DNA of 64,000 nucleotides from an uncultured Flavobacteriales bacterium (GTDB taxonomy: Bacteria; Bacteroidota; Bacteroidia; Flavobacteriales_E; Vicingaceae), in NCBI GenBank assembly GCA_905479915.1, contig CAJQOH010000012.1, positions 62,001-126,000 of the forward strand. Reading direction: 5' to 3'. Position 1 is the stretch's first letter. Each line of letters opens with the position of its first letter. Under the pieces are notes generated by a model. It was not told where the DNA came from and did no database searches. It was given only the letters and a program-made list of their open reading frames with translations. A program made the translations under genes and the position numbers. Positions 37,933 through 46,766 of the stretch are shown one piece after another.

Positions 37933-38790
37933 TTAAATACTCAACGTACTTTTCTTTTTAGACTTCTTCTTTTTGGAATAAATAATGGAAATACCTGGAG
38001 TTACCCCCAGTGTTTGATGAAATGACGAGGATATATCAACTTTAAAGTCTTTTAATTGCATTCCAAAACCAAATGCATATTTTGATGGATTAGTAGAAAT
38101 ACCTCCTCTTAAATAAAGAATTTCAGACACATGATATTCCAAGCCAGTATTAAAAACTGGATCAAAATCTATATCTTTTTCGGTGGATACAACTAACATT
38201 ACTTTATCAGAAAAACGGTAATCCAATCCCAACTTCATAATAGTTGGAATACGTTCATTATTATAATCAGCCAAACTAGCTCTGTTAGGATTATACACAT
38301 GAACTCCCAATGAAAGTTCATTATTTAATTTGGTAATTAACCCTAAAGCTCCAGTTACAGCAGTATTACTACCATATTCTTTTGTAAGTTTTGTATTCAA
38401 ATAATTAATTTGAACTCCTAAAGAAAATTTATCTCCAAATCGCATCCCGTAGGATAATCCAGCTTTAGTTTCGTTATACAATTCAAACCCAAAAGAAGTA
38501 ACACTTAATCCCAACGCACCTCTTTTTACTGGAAAAACAAAAGCCCCTGCTTTATAGCTTGTTTCCTTTAATAAAAACCGATTTTCATAATAAATTCCTC
38601 CCGAAAAGTCTTCTATAAAACCTAAACCTGCTTGGTTATTATTAGTCGACCATACATCTGAAAGTGTCACGTTATAACCTCCCATTCCTCCAGAACGAGC
38701 TCCAATTATATCATTCCCTATTTGTGCTTGAAGTGGCTGAGAAAAGATTACTATTTGACAAAAAATTATGAATTTACAATACCTATTCAC
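37933..38790 (-). CDS. PorV/PorQ-like outer-membrane protein
   Basis: A 285-residue outer-membrane protein. The start is GTG at 38790, overlapping the PaaY-like stop as GTGAATAG. A signal peptide is present (residues 1-22, ending QPLQAQ), then GNDIIGARSGGMGGYNVTLSDVWSTNNNQAGLGF, which is the N-terminal signature of the PorV/PorQ-type barrel group. Typical strands follow (RGALGLSVTSFGFELYNE, YGMRFGDKFSLGVQINYLN, ILYLRGGISTNPSKYAFGFGM), and the protein ends in a Lys-rich tail (KKKKSKKKSTLSI). PorQ and PorV take part in T9SS export. This one is tied to a gamma-carbonic-anhydrase-like gene before it and the HHH protein after it, so a T9SS role is an inference. Confidence 0.72.
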   Translation of the reverse strand: MNRYCKFIIFCQIVIFSQPLQAQIGNDIIGARSGGMGGYNVTLSDVWSTNNNQAGLGFIEDFSGGIYYENRFLLKETSYKAGAFVFPVKRGALGLSVTSFGFELYNETKAGLSYGMRFGDKFSLGVQINYLNTKLTKEYGSNTAVTGALGLITKLNNELSLGVHVYNPNRASLADYNNERIPTIMKLGLDYRFSDKVMLVVSTEKDIDFDPVFNTGLEYHVSEILYLRGGISTNPSKYAFGFGMQLKDFKVDISSSFHQTLGVTPGISIIYSKKKKSKKKSTLSI

Positions 38791-39382
38791 CTTTAATCTT
38801 ATTCCAAGTAGTATACATTGTTTCTTGTTTAGGTCTACCCGATTCTTCTTCCCTTAATGGCTCACATTCCTTTAACGTATCGTAACAATCTTTCGGTAAT
38901 TGCTGATATAGCTGGGTTCCTTTTGTTTTCCAGGCTATCATATCATCACTTACTTCTTTTATAATTTTTGCTGGATTACCAACTAACAGGCTTCGTTTAG
39001 GCACTTCCATTTTTGCAGGAACAAAGCACAATGCACCAACAATGCATTCATCTCCCATTACTACATCATCCATTATCACACTGTTCATTCCTATTAGGCA
39101 ATTTTTACCTATAGTACCTCCATGAATAATTGCTCCATGCCCAATATGAGCACCTTCTTTCAATGTAACTGTAGTTCCCGGAAACATGTGCACCGTACAG
39201 TTCTCTTGCACATTACAGCCATCCTCAATAACTATCTTACCCCAATCGCCACGGATTGCTGCTCCTGGTCCAATATAAACATTAGCACCAATGATTACAT
39301 TTCCAGTAACTGCTGCTTGAGGATGAATAAATGCTGTTTGATGAATTATAGGCTTAAACCCATTGTACTCGTAAATTGCCAT
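38783..39382 (-). CDS. PaaY-like hexapeptide-repeat protein (gamma-carbonic anhydrase family)
   Basis: A 199-residue left-handed beta-helix protein. Hexapeptide repeats run from about residue 15 to 140 (AAVTGNVIIGANVYIGPGAAIRGDWGKIVI, HIGHGAIIHGGTIGKNCLIG). The metal-binding histidines of the gamma-carbonic anhydrase fold sit in TVHMFPG and HIGHGAIIHG. The N-terminal MAIYEYNGFKPIIHQTAFIHP and the C-terminal extension past PAKIIKEVSDDMIAWKTKG are those of PaaY, a thioesterase of the phenylacetate pathway. Other phenylacetate-type genes lie 6-15 kb to the right, which supports this reading. A housekeeping ferripyochelin-binding-like role is the alternative. It follows the OstA-like gene by nine bases. 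Confidence 0.8.
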   Translation of the reverse strand: MAIYEYNGFKPIIHQTAFIHPQAAVTGNVIIGANVYIGPGAAIRGDWGKIVIEDGCNVQENCTVHMFPGTTVTLKEGAHIGHGAIIHGGTIGKNCLIGMNSVIMDDVVMGDECIVGALCFVPAKMEVPKRSLLVGNPAKIIKEVSDDMIAWKTKGTQLYQQLPKDCYDTLKECEPLREEESGRPKQETMYTTWNKIKGE

Positions 39383-39391
39383 ATATTTAAT

Positions 39392-40942
39392 TTATTGGAT
39401 AAAGATATCAAACATATCGTTTGGTCGTTCCAATATTCGCCAATTAAACCCTTTAAGAATAACATCTTTAGGGGATACGTCTTTTAAAGGACTCATAAGT
39501 CCTTCTGGCGCTTTAATAAATGTAATAGTACTAATTTCATTATCCTTTAGGAAGATGAGCATATCTTCTCCGCTCATCTTATTTACGCCTATATACTTAC
39601 CATCTTCATCAATGGCATAGTAAATTGTTTCAGAATTATCTTTCACATCAATTTTTCGAATTTCCTGTTCTTGAAAATAAGCCACTAAACTATCTCCTTT
39701 AATTTGATTGAAATTGTCAGTTAAAGAATCTGCTCGAGATATAATAAATGATTTCTCATTTACAAACATTCTATCCACCTTATTATCAGTCATTAGGATG
39801 TAAATAAATGTTCCAGTGATTTGATTTTCTTTTGACCAAATAATAGGATCATAATAAAAATTAATGGTAGAATCAGAGAAATCGTAAACAATAGAATCTG
39901 CTTTTCCTTGCATATCACTTTTATAAAATTTAGCATGATTATAAGCCAACATTGTTCTTACTGTATCTCCTTTTATTTTAGCACTATCTATTTCATTTAT
40001 TAATGAATCGTAAACCACAAATTGCGTAGAAACAATAAAAGTATCTGCATGCATAAACAATGTATCTCCATCTGTAATCTGCTGCATCAATGCTTCTTGA
40101 GTGATCATGGCGCTATCATTTTTTTCGAATAAATGCGCTACATCTCCCTGTAAAATTATATTTTCAATAGTATCAGTAATAATAGCGTTGCAAAGAATCT
40201 CTCCATAACCTTCATTTCTATCATAAAACAAGGTATCGCCTTCAATTCTTTTTTGTTCTGAAAAGATATAAGCGTTCTGATAGAATTTTGACTTATTAGT
40301 TATGGTATTGTACCAACCATCTTCAGTATAAATAAAGTTATTACTACTTGTAATAGTTGTTGGTCCTAAAAAATTAACTATTTCTGCTGAAGAATGATAG
40401 TTTAAAGTATCTGCTTCAATTTTATATTCCGGATTTATTAAAACTACATCTTCCTTAAAATAAAACGACTTTGCATTGGAGTAATAGTAGCCCTGTTCAC
40501 TTGTAAGGGTATTGTTTTCTTTTTGATTAATCATTGTTCCTCCACCGAAATAATAGGCAACATTGTTCATTCTATCATAATCTAAGGAGTTGGTCGTTAG
40601 TGTTACATCGTTGTTTATCAAACGAATATTCCCTCTAAGAATTGCCACTTTAGTATTACCGTTGTATTTTAATGAATCTCCATACAAACGCAATGAATCT
40701 CCCTGAGTGATTCTAACGTTGTTATAGGCATCCATTGTATTCGTACTGGAGTAAATGTATGCGCTATCGCAAAACATTAAAGCATCGTCATGTTTTAATT
40801 GAACATCCCCTATTAATCGTTTTACTTTTTCTCCGTTTAACTCTTCATATTCAAGAGTCCTGGCATTTAGTATTTCAATTTTTGATGTTTCTTGAGCATA
40901 AGAGTTGAAAGTAAAAAGTAAAAAGTAAAAAGTAATAAACAC
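39392..40942 (-). CDS. OstA/LptA-like domain protein
   Basis: An exported protein of about 516 residues with OstA/LptA-type repeats, the fold used in lipopolysaccharide transport. Repeated strand units are RLIGDVQLKHDDALMFCDSA, TKVAILRGNIRLINNDVTLTT, SFYFKEDVVLINPEYKIEAD and ENIILQGDVAHLFEKND. I use the GTG at 40942, which gives a short hydrophobic segment ending in NSYAQ. A TTG at 41035 would add 31 residues, but those codons lie over a terminator-like hairpin. The true start is therefore uncertain. It lies downstream of purA and upstream of the PaaY-like gene. Bacteroidota homologues of this length are usually annotated as OstA-like; I infer a link to outer-membrane assembly. Confidence 0.72.
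   Translation of the reverse strand: MFITFYFLLFTFNSYAQETSKIEILNARTLEYEELNGEKVKRLIGDVQLKHDDALMFCDSAYIYSSTNTMDAYNNVRITQGDSLRLYGDSLKYNGNTKVAILRGNIRLINNDVTLTTNSLDYDRMNNVAYYFGGGTMINQKENNTLTSEQGYYYSNAKSFYFKEDVVLINPEYKIEADTLNYHSSAEIVNFLGPTTITSSNNFIYTEDGWYNTITNKSKFYQNAYIFSEQKRIEGDTLFYDRNEGYGEILCNAIITDTIENIILQGDVAHLFEKNDSAMITQEALMQQITDGDTLFMHADTFIVSTQFVVYDSLINEIDSAKIKGDTVRTMLAYNHAKFYKSDMQGKADSIVYDFSDSTINFYYDPIIWSKENQITGTFIYILMTDNKVDRMFVNEKSFIISRADSLTDNFNQIKGDSLVAYFQEQEIRKIDVKDNSETIYYAIDEDGKYIGVNKMSGEDMLIFLKDNEISTITFIKAPEGLMSPLKDVSPKDVILKGFNWRILERPNDMFDIFIQ
40911..40934. repeat. Heptanucleotide tandem repeat (GTAAAAA) near the start of the OstA-like gene
   Basis: Three full GTAAAAA units and a partial fourth. 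On the coding strand this reads as TTTTTAC repeated in the signal-peptide codons. A gain or loss of one seven-base unit would shift the reading frame. Confidence 0.7.
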
Positions 40943-40983
40943 TGTAAATAAACCTCTTAACCATCCATTAAGGGGGGATGCAA

Positions 40984-41009
40984 AAAGTCCTCTCTTCCGA
41001 GAGGACTTT
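40984..41009 (-). terminator. Perfect 11-bp hairpin after purA
   Basis: AAAGTCCTCTC (40984-40994) and GAGAGGACTTT (40999-41009) pair without mismatch around the four-base loop TTCC. Read on the minus strand the stem is followed by TTTTTG. It lies just after the purA stop (41047), so an intrinsic terminator or a mobile repeat of that form is the simplest reading. If so, the OstA-like gene would have its own promoter or depend on read-through. Confidence 0.5.
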
Positions 41010-41046
41010 AACTTTATAACTTTTAAACTTTCCAACTTTATAACGA

Positions 41047-42330
41047 TTACGCCATTACATTTTCTCTCATTAGGGTCTGTTTTCTATCTGGCCCAACAGA
41101 AACAATTGTTATAGGAACGTTTAATTCTCCTTCTAAGTATTCAATGTAATCAATAAATTCTTTTGGTGCATCCGCCATATCAGATAAGCCAGTTAAATCA
41201 GTATTCCAACCTTTAATTTTTTTGTAAACTGGTTTAATATTTAATGCGTTAATATCATATGGAAAGTAGTCATACATTTCTCCATCAATATCATAATGCG
41301 TACAAACTTCAATTTCATCAAATGAATCTAACACATCTGCTTTCATCATTGACAATTGAGTTGCTCCATTAATCATTATAGCATATTTCAATGCTGGTAA
41401 ATCAATCCAACCACATCTTCTGTCTCTACCAGTTGTAGCTCCAAACTCGTGACCTATTTGTCTTATGTTTTCTCCTACTTCATTGTCCAGTTCTGAAGGA
41501 AATGGTCCTGAACCAACTCTAGTACAATATGCTTTAAAGATTCCGATAACCTCTCCAACTCTATTTGGTGCAACTCCTAAACCTGTACAAGTACCAGCAG
41601 TAACTGTATTTGATGATGTTACAAAAGGATAAGTTCCAAAATCAACATCCAACATAGTACCCTGAGCTCCTTCAGCTAAAACAGTTTGTCCATTTGCCAT
41701 TGCATTATTTATATAATGCTCGCTATCAATTAAGGTGAATTTTGACATAAACTCCATTGCTTCAAACCACTTCGTCTCTAATTCTGCCAATAACTCAGCG
41801 TAATCGTAGTCTCCTAGTATTGCTTTATGTTTTCCTTGTAGGGCATCGTATTTTTCTCTGAAATTGGTTGTTTTAGAATCTCCCATTCTTAAACCATTTC
41901 TTCCAGTCTTATCCATATACGTTGGTCCAATTCCTTTTAAAGTAGAACCAATTTTGTTCTTTCCTTTTTGCTCTTCAGAATATTTATCTAATATTTTGTG
42001 GGTAGGAACAATTAAATGAGCCTTTTTAGAGATTACTAATTTTGAAGCTACATCAATACCAACAGCTTCTAATTTATCAATTTCATCTTTGATAATAATC
42101 GGGTCAATTACAACACCATTGCCAATAACATTAATCGTTTCATCTCTAAAAATTCCTGAAGGAATCGTATGTAAAACATATTTTTTATCATCAAAAATCA
42201 GGGTATGTCCAGCATTAGGACCTCCTTGAAATCTTGCAATAATATCGTACTTTGGAGTAACAACATCTACAATTTTACCTTTTCCTTCGTCTCCCCATTG
42301 AAGACCTAATAATACATCTACTTTATTCAT
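41047..42330 (-). CDS. purA: Adenylosuccinate synthetase
   Basis: A 427-residue enzyme that joins IMP and aspartate using GTP, the first committed step to AMP. The N-terminal GTP/IMP loop GLQWGDEGKGKIVDVV (about residues 9-24) with catalytic D and H (GPNAGHTLIF) is complete. Other family blocks are GVVIDP, STLKGIGPTYMDKTGRNGLR, AEGAQGTMLDVDFGTYPFVTSSN, TTGRDRRCGWIDLPALKYA and VSVGPDRKQTL. Length is normal. The gene lies six bases after the STAS gene, in a run Fur-STAS-PurA. (p)ppGpp is a known inhibitor of PurA in E. coli, and a Rel/SpoT gene lies just upstream. Confidence 0.97.
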   Translation of the reverse strand: MNKVDVLLGLQWGDEGKGKIVDVVTPKYDIIARFQGGPNAGHTLIFDDKKYVLHTIPSGIFRDETINVIGNGVVIDPIIIKDEIDKLEAVGIDVASKLVISKKAHLIVPTHKILDKYSEEQKGKNKIGSTLKGIGPTYMDKTGRNGLRMGDSKTTNFREKYDALQGKHKAILGDYDYAELLAELETKWFEAMEFMSKFTLIDSEHYINNAMANGQTVLAEGAQGTMLDVDFGTYPFVTSSNTVTAGTCTGLGVAPNRVGEVIGIFKAYCTRVGSGPFPSELDNEVGENIRQIGHEFGATTGRDRRCGWIDLPALKYAIMINGATQLSMMKADVLDSFDEIEVCTHYDIDGEMYDYFPYDINALNIKPVYKKIKGWNTDLTGLSDMADAPKEFIDYIEYLEGELNVPITIVSVGPDRKQTLMRENVMA

Positions 42331-42335
42331 CTTAA

Positions 42336-42680
42336 TTATATCAAAATTTTCTTTGCATCTTGAACTGTTTGTTCAATGTTAAAAATGCTGTTTAATTTAG
42401 TGATTACTAATAATTGATTTATTTTTTCTGGAATATCGGTTATAATAACCTCTCCTCCTTTATTTCTTGTTTGAGTAAAAATATTTATCAGAATACTTAA
42501 ACCTGTACTGTTCATGTATTCCATATCAGCTAAACTGATTATTAACTTTTTAACCTCTTCATTTCTGTAATGCTCAAGATCATCCAACAAAGGTTGAATT
42601 TGAATTTTGGTCATCAAGTTTCCTTTTAAGGAAATTAGGAGGATAGAATCATCTGTTTTTACTTCATAAGAAAAACTCAT
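42336..42680 (-). CDS. STAS-domain protein (anti-sigma factor antagonist-like)
   Basis: A 114-residue single-domain STAS protein of the SpoIIAA/RsbV type. The fold pattern is visible in ISLKGNLMTKIQIQPLLDDL, VKKLIISLADMEYMNSTGLS and GGEVIITDIPEKINQLL. The serine that is phosphorylated in RsbV-like regulators is present at S58 in MNSTGLS. Such proteins switch partner kinases or sigma regulators by phosphorylation. No cognate anti-sigma kinase is in the window, so the partner is unknown. It lies 2 bases after the Fur gene and 6 bases before purA, and is probably co-transcribed with both. Confidence 0.86.
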   Translation of the reverse strand: MSFSYEVKTDDSILLISLKGNLMTKIQIQPLLDDLEHYRNEEVKKLIISLADMEYMNSTGLSILINIFTQTRNKGGEVIITDIPEKINQLLVITKLNSIFNIEQTVQDAKKILI

Positions 42681-42682
42681 AA

Positions 42683-43126
42683 CTAACTGTTTTCGTTTTT
42701 AAGTCCATAAAAATTTAATGAATGATGCATGATTTTAACATCAAACATTTCTTCTAAAGTGGCTTTAATGTTTTGAATTCTAGGGTCACAAAATTCGATA
42801 ACCTCACCATTACTCAAAATAATATGGTCATGCTGTTTAGATCCATAAGATCTTTCAAACTGAGCCATACTGTTACCAAATTGATGTTTCCTCACCAACT
42901 TTGCATCAATCAACAACTCTATGGTATTGTAAAGCGTTGCTCTACTAACTCGATACTTCTTATTTTTCATAGAAAGATATAAATCTTCTACAAAAAAATG
43001 ATCATCATTAGAATAAATTTCTTGGAGTATAGCGTAGCGTTCCGGAGTTTTACGGTGTCCGTTTTCTTCTAAATAAGTGGTGAAAATATTTTTCACCTTT
43101 TCCTGAAGTTCCTCTCCTGTACTCAT
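42683..43126 (-). CDS. Fur-family transcriptional regulator
   Basis: A 147-residue metal-responsive regulator. The winged-helix DNA-binding region includes [29 protein letters not shown] and the recognition helix [20 protein letters not shown]. The dimer and metal domain begins with [34 protein letters not shown]. The CxxC zinc pair that follows HDHI in E. coli Fur is absent here (LSNGE in place of C-x-x-C), leaving one cysteine in the segment; this loss may affect structural zinc binding. It could be Fur, PerR or Zur in function, and I cannot choose. It starts the compact group Fur-STAS-PurA, with 144 bases of upstream sequence that probably hold the promoter. Confidence 0.88.
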   Translation of the reverse strand: MSTGEELQEKVKNIFTTYLEENGHRKTPERYAILQEIYSNDDHFFVEDLYLSMKNKKYRVSRATLYNTIELLIDAKLVRKHQFGNSMAQFERSYGSKQHDHIILSNGEVIEFCDPRIQNIKATLEEMFDVKIMHHSLNFYGLKNENS

Positions 43127-43270
43127 TAGGGTTGTTAAAAGGTAAAATTAGATATTAAAAAGAAATAGAAAACAAATGTTAATGCTTTGTTGAAAAGTTA
43201 TTTAGGAGTAATAAATGAGGATTTAAGAAGTAAGAAATTAAGTATACTCTCACTGAAGAATAGCTTTAAA

Positions 43271-45484
43271 TTAACTATCTATTTTTTCAATTTTTTGAAC
43301 GCCTTTAACCTTATTTAAATTGGCTATCAAATTAGTTAAATGTGATGTATCTTGAACCATCACCATTACACGTCCTTCAAAAATTCCATCATGACTATCA
43401 AAACTAATAGATCTCATATCCACACTCAACTCATTAGAGATAACTTGAGTAATACCATTAACAATCCCCATATCATCAATTCCGATAATTTTTAAACCGG
43501 TTAAGAAGGCCACATCATTTTCATCTATCCAACTTGCTTTAATAATTCGATAAGCGTAATTAGACATCAATTGAACCGTATTTGGACAGGCTGTTTTATG
43601 AATTTTAATCCCCTCTGTAACGGTTATAAAACCATACACTTCATTTCCTGGTATCGGATTACAACAACTCGCTAATTTATAGTCCAACTTCTCCATGTTA
43701 TCACCAATTACTAAAACTGGCTTCTTCATTGGTGCTGTTTGTGTTGGTTTTCTTTGCCCAAACAACGTTTTAACCCTTTTCGGAATAATTGTACGTTTAG
43801 GCTGTAAAACACCTTTTCTAACTTCTAATCCTTTTAATTTTCCTAAATCTATACTCTCAATAGCAACCTGATAATAAAGTTCTAATTCTGATTTTACTTT
43901 AAAATAAGATTGCAACTCTTTCAGGCTAATGTTCTCATGCGAAATTTTAAGTTTTTTAAACTCTTTCTCTAAAAGGACTTTCCCTTTTTTAGCAACTTCT
44001 CGCTTTTCGTCTTTTAAGGATGATTTTATTCTTGTTTTTGCTCGATGTGTTTGAACAAAATTTAACCAGTCTTCTTTAGGTTTTTGATTTTTAGAAGTTA
44101 GTACCTCAACTTGATCTCCACTGTTTAATTGATGACTTAATGGCACCAACTTATCATTAACTTTAATTCCCAAACAGTTTACCCCAACTTGCGTATGTAC
44201 TGCAAAAGCAAAATCCAATCCGGTAGCACCAACAGGTAAACTTTTCATATCACCATTAGGAGTAAAAACATAAATTTCATCCGTAAACAGATTTAATTTA
44301 AAATCATCAATCAAGTCTAATGCATTTTCCTCATTACTCTCTAACAATTCTCGTACTTGATTAATCCATACATCAAATTGACTCGCTGCTCCGCCCTCTT
44401 TATATTTCCAATGAGCTGCAAATCCTTTTTCTGCAATCTCATCCATTCTTCGTGTTCTAATCTGAACCTCAACCCATTTACCTGTAGGACTCATTACAGT
44501 GGTGTGTAAAGATTCATAACCATTTGCTTTAGGTGCAGAAATCCAATCCCTTAATCGATCAATATTTGGTTGATAAAAATCTGTAACAACAGAATAAACC
44601 TGCCAACAGTCAGATTTCTCATTCATTTCCTCTTCAGAATCAATAATAATTCGAATTGCAAACAAGTCATAAACCTCTTCAAATGGAACGTTTTGTTTGA
44701 CCATTTTTTTCCATATGGAATGAATCGATTTTGATCTTCCTTTGATCTCAAACTCCATCCCTCTTTCGTCCAATATTTTCTTTATTGGAGAAGAGAATTT
44801 TCTAATAAATCTTTTCCTAACCTCTTCGGTTTTTTTCAATTTACTTTGAACCTCTTCAAAACCTTCAGGTTCTTGACATTGCAAGGATAAATCTTCTAGT
44901 TCTGATTTGATTGAATGCAATCCTAAACGATGTGCCAAAGGAGCATACAAAAACAAGGTTTCTGAAGCTATTTTCAATTGCTTGTCTCTTCTCATAGAAC
45001 CAATGGTTCTCATATTATGCAATCGATCAGCAAGCTTTATTAAAATAACCCTAACATCTTCCGAAAGGGTCAATAAGATCTTCTTAAAATTTTCGGCTTG
45101 AATGGATTTATTGTTATCAACTACTCCAGATATCTTAGTTAAACCGTCTATAATTAGAGCTTCTTTATTTCCAAAATCTCTAGAAATATCTTCTAATGTG
45201 ATATCGGTATCCTCAACAGTATCATGCAACAGTGCACAGATTATTGAAGTTGCTCCTAAACCAATTTCTTCGGCACAAATTCTTGCTACAGCAATAGGGT
45301 GAAAAATGTATGGCTCACCAGATTTTCTTCTATCATTTTTATGAGCTTCAACAGCAACATCAAAAGCTTTACGCATTCGCTTTTTTGTTACAGCATCTTT
45401 TTTAGCATGTTTTGCTGCTCTAAGCATACTTGAGTATGCCTTTAAAATATCTTGTTTCTCTTGCTCTAAATCGATTTCTGCCAT
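43271..45484 (-). CDS. Bifunctional (p)ppGpp synthetase/hydrolase, RelA/SpoT family
   Basis: A 737-residue stringent-response enzyme. In order: an HD hydrolase domain (about residues 45-190, with GEPYIFHPIAVARI and ALLHDTVEDTDI), a synthetase domain (about 240-360, with YDLFAIRIIID and ANGYESLHTTVMSPTGKWVEVQIRT), a TGS domain (about 395-460, with DEIYVFTPNGDMKSLPVGAT), a zinc-finger-like stretch (ASCCNPIPGNEVYGFIT) and a C-terminal ACT domain. Both catalytic halves look intact, so it probably both makes and degrades (p)ppGpp. It follows the thiolase gene by nine bases and precedes the Fur gene by 144 bases. Confidence 0.96.
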   Translation of the reverse strand: MAEIDLEQEKQDILKAYSSMLRAAKHAKKDAVTKKRMRKAFDVAVEAHKNDRRKSGEPYIFHPIAVARICAEEIGLGATSIICALLHDTVEDTDITLEDISRDFGNKEALIIDGLTKISGVVDNNKSIQAENFKKILLTLSEDVRVILIKLADRLHNMRTIGSMRRDKQLKIASETLFLYAPLAHRLGLHSIKSELEDLSLQCQEPEGFEEVQSKLKKTEEVRKRFIRKFSSPIKKILDERGMEFEIKGRSKSIHSIWKKMVKQNVPFEEVYDLFAIRIIIDSEEEMNEKSDCWQVYSVVTDFYQPNIDRLRDWISAPKANGYESLHTTVMSPTGKWVEVQIRTRRMDEIAEKGFAAHWKYKEGGAASQFDVWINQVRELLESNEENALDLIDDFKLNLFTDEIYVFTPNGDMKSLPVGATGLDFAFAVHTQVGVNCLGIKVNDKLVPLSHQLNSGDQVEVLTSKNQKPKEDWLNFVQTHRAKTRIKSSLKDEKREVAKKGKVLLEKEFKKLKISHENISLKELQSYFKVKSELELYYQVAIESIDLGKLKGLEVRKGVLQPKRTIIPKRVKTLFGQRKPTQTAPMKKPVLVIGDNMEKLDYKLASCCNPIPGNEVYGFITVTEGIKIHKTACPNTVQLMSNYAYRIIKASWIDENDVAFLTGLKIIGIDDMGIVNGITQVISNELSVDMRSISFDSHDGIFEGRVMVMVQDTSHLTNLIANLNKVKGVQKIEKIDS

Positions 45485-45493
45485 ATAAAAATA

Positions 45494-46702
45494 CTATACG
45501 CGTTCTATAATAGTTGCATAACCTTGTCCAACACCTATACACATGGTTACTAAAGCATATTTTTTATTTGTTTTCTGCAATTCAATAGCAGCAGTTTGCA
45601 AAATTCTTGAGCCTGTTACGCCTAATGGATGACCAATTGCAATTGCTCCACCATTTGGATTAATTCTTGGATCATTATCTGCCAATCCCATTTTACGAGT
45701 ACAAGCCAAAGCTTGAGCTGCGAATGCTTCATTCAACTCTATGATATCCATATCATCCATAGTTAAACCAGCTCTTTTCAATGCCTTTTCAGAAGCATAA
45801 ACAGGTCCTATTCCCATAACTCTTGGTTCTACTCCTGCAATAGCACTAGAAACTATTCTAGCAATTGGTTTCAGGCCATACTTATTTGCTCCTTCTTCAG
45901 ATGCAATTAACATTGCAGCTGCGCCATCATTTAATCCTGAAGAGTTACCGGCAGTAACACTTCCTCCTTCTTTCTTAAAAGCGGCTCTTAACTTCCCTAA
46001 AACTTCTAAAGAACTGTTTGGTTTGATAAATTCATCTTTATCAAAAATTAAATCATCTTTTTTACGTTGAGGAATATGAACTGCTACAATTTCCTCTGCT
46101 AATCTTCCATTATTTTGTGCCGCAGTAGCTTTCATTTGACTCCAATACGCAAATTGATCTTGATCTTCTCTACTAATACCATACTGGGCAACTAAATTCT
46201 CAGCAGTCACACCCATTCCATCAGTTCCGTATAAATCATCCATTTTAGGATTGATAAATCTCCATCCAAAACTTGAATCATACATCTTAGAATCGGTACC
46301 AAAAGCTCTCGCTGATTTAGAAACTACATATGGTCCTCTCGACATGTTTTCTACACCTCCAGTAACATAGATCTCACCATCTCCTAACTTAATTGCTCTA
46401 GAAGCATTAATCGCAGATGCCATTCCTGAAGAACACAATCTGTTTATAGTCTCTCCTCCAACTTGCCAAGGTAAACCAGCCAATAAACCGCTCATACGAG
46501 CAACATTTCTATTGTCCTCACCAGCTTGATTTGCACAACCAAACAACACATCTTCAATTTCTTCCTGAATTACACTTGGGTTTCTTTTTAACAATTCTCG
46601 AATAGGAATTGCTCCTAAGTCATCTGTTCTTACTGCTGACAATGTTCCTCCAAAGTTTCCTATTGGAGTTCTAATAGCATCTATAATATAAGCTTCTTTC
46701 AT
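45494..46702 (-). CDS. Thiolase, probable 3-oxoadipyl-CoA thiolase
   Basis: A 402-residue thiolase. The nucleophile is C90 in NRLCSSGMASA, and the catalytic histidine and second cysteine are in NGGAIAIGHPLGVTG and CIGVGQG. The segment VLFGCANQAGEDNRNVARMSGLLAGLPW is characteristic of 3-oxoadipyl-CoA thiolases (PaaJ/PcaF), which split 3-oxoadipyl-CoA to succinyl-CoA and acetyl-CoA. Phenylacetate-type genes close by (PaaI, PaaH, PaaG and PaaY homologues) support this. A general acetyl-CoA acetyltransferase is the alternative. It is nine bases upstream of the Rel/SpoT gene. Confidence 0.87.
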   Translation of the reverse strand: MKEAYIIDAIRTPIGNFGGTLSAVRTDDLGAIPIRELLKRNPSVIQEEIEDVLFGCANQAGEDNRNVARMSGLLAGLPWQVGGETINRLCSSGMASAINASRAIKLGDGEIYVTGGVENMSRGPYVVSKSARAFGTDSKMYDSSFGWRFINPKMDDLYGTDGMGVTAENLVAQYGISREDQDQFAYWSQMKATAAQNNGRLAEEIVAVHIPQRKKDDLIFDKDEFIKPNSSLEVLGKLRAAFKKEGGSVTAGNSSGLNDGAAAMLIASEEGANKYGLKPIARIVSSAIAGVEPRVMGIGPVYASEKALKRAGLTMDDMDIIELNEAFAAQALACTRKMGLADNDPRINPNGGAIAIGHPLGVTGSRILQTAAIELQKTNKKYALVTMCIGVGQGYATIIERV

Positions 46703-46766
46703 TTATCTCTTTATTATCTTATTAATACCTTATGAAACAAACTAAACGTTTATCTCACAATTATGT

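Noticed and set aside
39122-39487. Open frame of 121 residues on the plus strand
   Set aside because: Lies opposite the PaaY-like and OstA-like genes, with no family features and high Cys/Asn content typical of a shadow frame.
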